This document shows positions 43,632 through 44,799 of a DNA stretch of 44,799 bases, piece after piece (position 1 is the stretch's first letter; the number at the start of each line of letters is the position of its first letter). The stretch covers positions 1 through 44,799 of the forward strand of contig JAIETF010000075.1 in assembly GCA_019745415.1 (NCBI GenBank), read 5' to 3'. The notes beneath the pieces were generated by a model, which made no database searches, was not told where the DNA came from, and saw only the letters and a program-made list of their open reading frames with translations. Made by a program: the position numbers and the translations under genes. The DNA comes from Candidatus Obscuribacterales bacterium (lineage in GTDB: Bacteria; Cyanobacteriota; Vampirovibrionia; Obscuribacterales; Obscuribacteraceae).

Positions 43632-44270
43632 TTATTTGATCTTGGAGAGGACTTCACGATATTGCTCTAAATAAGCTCTGCGCTCTGCGTCTGTCTTTTG
43701 AGCCGCTGCCCAGGCAATAAATGGGGGAAGAATCTCGCAGCCCACAAAACCAAAGATACCATGGTTGAGCGGGGCAAGAACCTGGTTGATGTCTCCGTGT
43801 CCTGCCCCTGGTTCGAATTCCTCTTCTCCAGCTCCAGTTGTAAGAGCCAACATTGCTTTTTTGCCTTTGAGCATTCCTTTCTCGTACCAGAGTCCCTCGT
43901 CGTATATTTTGCCCATGGCGAAGACTTTGTCTACCCAGCCTTTCATGATCGCCGGGACTGAAAACCACCACAAAGGAAATTGAAAAATCAAGAGATCGCA
44001 CCAGTAGAGCTTTTCTATTTCTTCTGCGATATCTGGGCTAAAAGTATTGTGCTTTGCTGCATGGGCTTCTTCAACTTGTTGTTTAAAGTAATGAGGGTCA
44101 GCAATCGTTTTGAAGTTTCTGCGGTCTGAGACCGGGTCAAAGTTCATTCTGTAGAGGTCTGATCCTTTAAATTCGTGCCCTGGTTGGCTAAAGACATCTT
44201 TTGCGACATCGTACATAGCGCCGTTGAAGCTTTTTCTTTCCGGGTGCGCCAGAACAGCTAGTGTCTTCAT
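43632..44270 (-). CDS. Flavodoxin-fold NAD(P)H quinone reductase (MdaB/KefF family)
   Basis: About 212 residues. The FMN/FAD-binding fold shows LAVLAHPERKSFNGAM, IEKLYWCDLLIFQFPLWWFS, VPAIMKGWVDKVFAMG, and LALTTGAGEEEF. Family members carry out two-electron reduction of quinones, protecting against redox cycling. Two long palindromes lie upstream, one 39 bases before the ATG, pointing to control by a quinone- or electrophile-sensing repressor. No regulator gene is visible between here and the window end. Confidence 0.93.
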   Translation of the reverse strand: MKTLAVLAHPERKSFNGAMYDVAKDVFSQPGHEFKGSDLYRMNFDPVSDRRNFKTIADPHYFKQQVEEAHAAKHNTFSPDIAEEIEKLYWCDLLIFQFPLWWFSVPAIMKGWVDKVFAMGKIYDEGLWYEKGMLKGKKAMLALTTGAGEEEFEPGAGHGDINQVLAPLNHGIFGFVGCEILPPFIAWAAAQKTDAERRAYLEQYREVLSKIK

Positions 44271-44308
44271 CGAATTTCCTTTGGCAAGAGCGAAAATTTT
44301 GGTCTTTG

Positions 44309-44342
44309 TTTGTAAGCTAATCGATATCGATTAGCTTACAAA
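44309..44342. promoter_or_regulatory. Perfect 34-bp palindrome, likely operator
   Basis: Each half is TTTGTAAGCTAATCGAT and the two halves meet at 44325/44326 without a spacer. It sits 39 bases before the quinone reductase start. The core ATCGATATCGAT is shared with the second palindrome. Length and perfection fit a dimeric repressor site. Confidence 0.7.
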
Positions 44343-44436
44343 TTTACTTTAGTCGAACTTCAATTGAGCAAAGTTAATCGTAGACCAGTCGTCTAGCTCG
44401 GTCAAGTACTGTTGAAAGTTTTTGTAGTTCGTTCAA

Positions 44437-44470
44437 TTTGTAAGTCTATCGATATCGATTAGCTTGCAAA
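44437..44470. promoter_or_regulatory. Second, imperfect copy of the 34-bp palindrome
   Basis: The left half TTTGTAAGTCTATCGAT differs at four of 17 positions from the complement of the right half; the ATCGATATCGAT core is intact. Centres of the two palindromes are 128 bases apart, which would allow DNA looping. The 349-base gap 44271-44619 otherwise holds only the terminator at 44538-44573. Confidence 0.6.
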
Positions 44471-44537
44471 ACCGCATGCTTGAGTTTGATTTTTATAGTA
44501 CCTGACGCCCCGCGTATCGAGCCTATCGAAACCACTA

Positions 44538-44573
44538 AGAAAAGGAAGGTTCTAGTGCGAAGACTAGAACCTT
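44538..44573 (-). terminator. Rho-independent terminator of the edge gene
   Basis: A perfect 11-bp stem (AAGGTTCTAGT 44546-44556 with 44563-44573) and 6-base loop is followed on the minus strand by CCTTTTCTTAG. It lies 46 bases past the stop of the partial gene at 44620. Confidence 0.75.
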
Positions 44574-44619
44574 GCTAGGGAAGAATGCGCGTTCTTTACA
44601 ACCGGGGCTTTAGGAATGT

Positions 44620-44799
44620 CTATTTAGTGTAGGTCTTTTCCTTTTCGTATTCTTTGCCCGCAGCAGTAGTACCGGTAGTGGTGATTACTTTTGTAGCGGG
44701 TTCACCCTGACCTGCGGTCACAGTCTTGTTGCGATCGTAAGTGCCGCCATTAGCAGTGGTGCCGGAAGTGGTGACATTTTTGTCATAACCTTCACCCTG
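44620..44799 (-). CDS. 3' end of a Thr/Gly-rich repeat protein (runs off the window)
   Basis: The minus-strand frame is open from the window edge to a TAG at 44620-44622 and encodes 59 residues. The peptide is built of degenerate units containing TT-(S/T)-GTTA-(N/A)-G, Y-(D/E)-(R/K)-(N/E)-K-T and GQGE. Such Thr/Gly/Tyr repeats occur in surface-exposed or stress-related proteins of unknown function. The terminator just downstream supports it as a real gene end. The N-terminus and family are not visible. Confidence 0.7.
   Translation of the reverse strand, partial: QGEGYDKNVTTSGTTANGGTYDRNKTVTAGQGEPATKVITTTGTTAAGKEYEKEKTYTK

Overview
The window reads as a compact bacterial chromosome segment with intergenic gaps mostly under 200 bases and frequent GTG and TTG starts. 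Gene content and style suggest an uncultured, metabolically flexible environmental bacterium: many signal-peptide-bearing TPR, TIG and unknown secreted proteins, a P-type ATPase, a NiFe hydrogenase of the soluble sulfhydrogenase type, a class I hybrid cluster protein and a secreted KatG. A non-photosynthetic cyanobacterial relative such as Obscuribacterales/Melainabacteria would fit. That placement is an impression from recall of gene families; no rRNA or other phylogenetic marker lies in the window. I see no tRNA, CRISPR array, insertion sequence or prophage.

Layout. (1) 162-791: a TonB-like single-span protein. (2) 961-7365: an apparent single operon of two universal stress proteins, the four subunits of a bidirectional NAD(P)-linked NiFe hydrogenase in the order beta, gamma, delta, alpha, and a CoA-transferase; genes overlap or almost touch. 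(3) 7420-12594: a P-type cation ATPase divergent from a third Usp, then a hybrid cluster protein (NO/hydroxylamine chemistry). Together (2) and (3) look like a low-oxygen and nitrosative-stress island. (4) 12677-18419: a permease, a Nudix hydrolase, NAD synthase fused to a 2-oxoglutarate/Fe(II) oxygenase-like domain, and an NMN adenylyltransferase-like protein fused to a phosphoribosyltransferase-like domain. A long hairpin sits over the permease ribosome-binding site. This is the most unusual part of the window. (5) 18482-25285: a TPR-like and SGNH-like pair on the minus strand, then a UvrA2-type ABC protein, a CoA-binding protein and a secreted protein with pilus-assembly-type N-domain repeats. 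(6) 25309-34445: mostly exported proteins of unknown role, including a tandemly duplicated pair, a DUF1254/DUF1214 protein and a TIG-domain protein. (7) 34598-39013: a class A beta-lactamase-like hydrolase, YceI, an exported KatG and a Fur/PerR-type regulator. (8) 39172-44799: an S41/PDZ peptidase, a membrane protein distantly like one earlier in the window, a T4 Rnl1-like RNA ligase, a hexose-6-phosphate mutarotase, a flavodoxin-fold quinone reductase with two long upstream palindromes, and the end of a repeat protein running off the window.

How the genes may work together: hydrogenase, CoA-transferase and NAD genes all bear on pyridine-nucleotide redox balance without oxygen. Usp and Hcp proteins fit survival under hypoxia or NO. 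KatG, PerR-like regulator and YceI fit return to oxygen. These functional links are inferred from gene order and families, not demonstrated.
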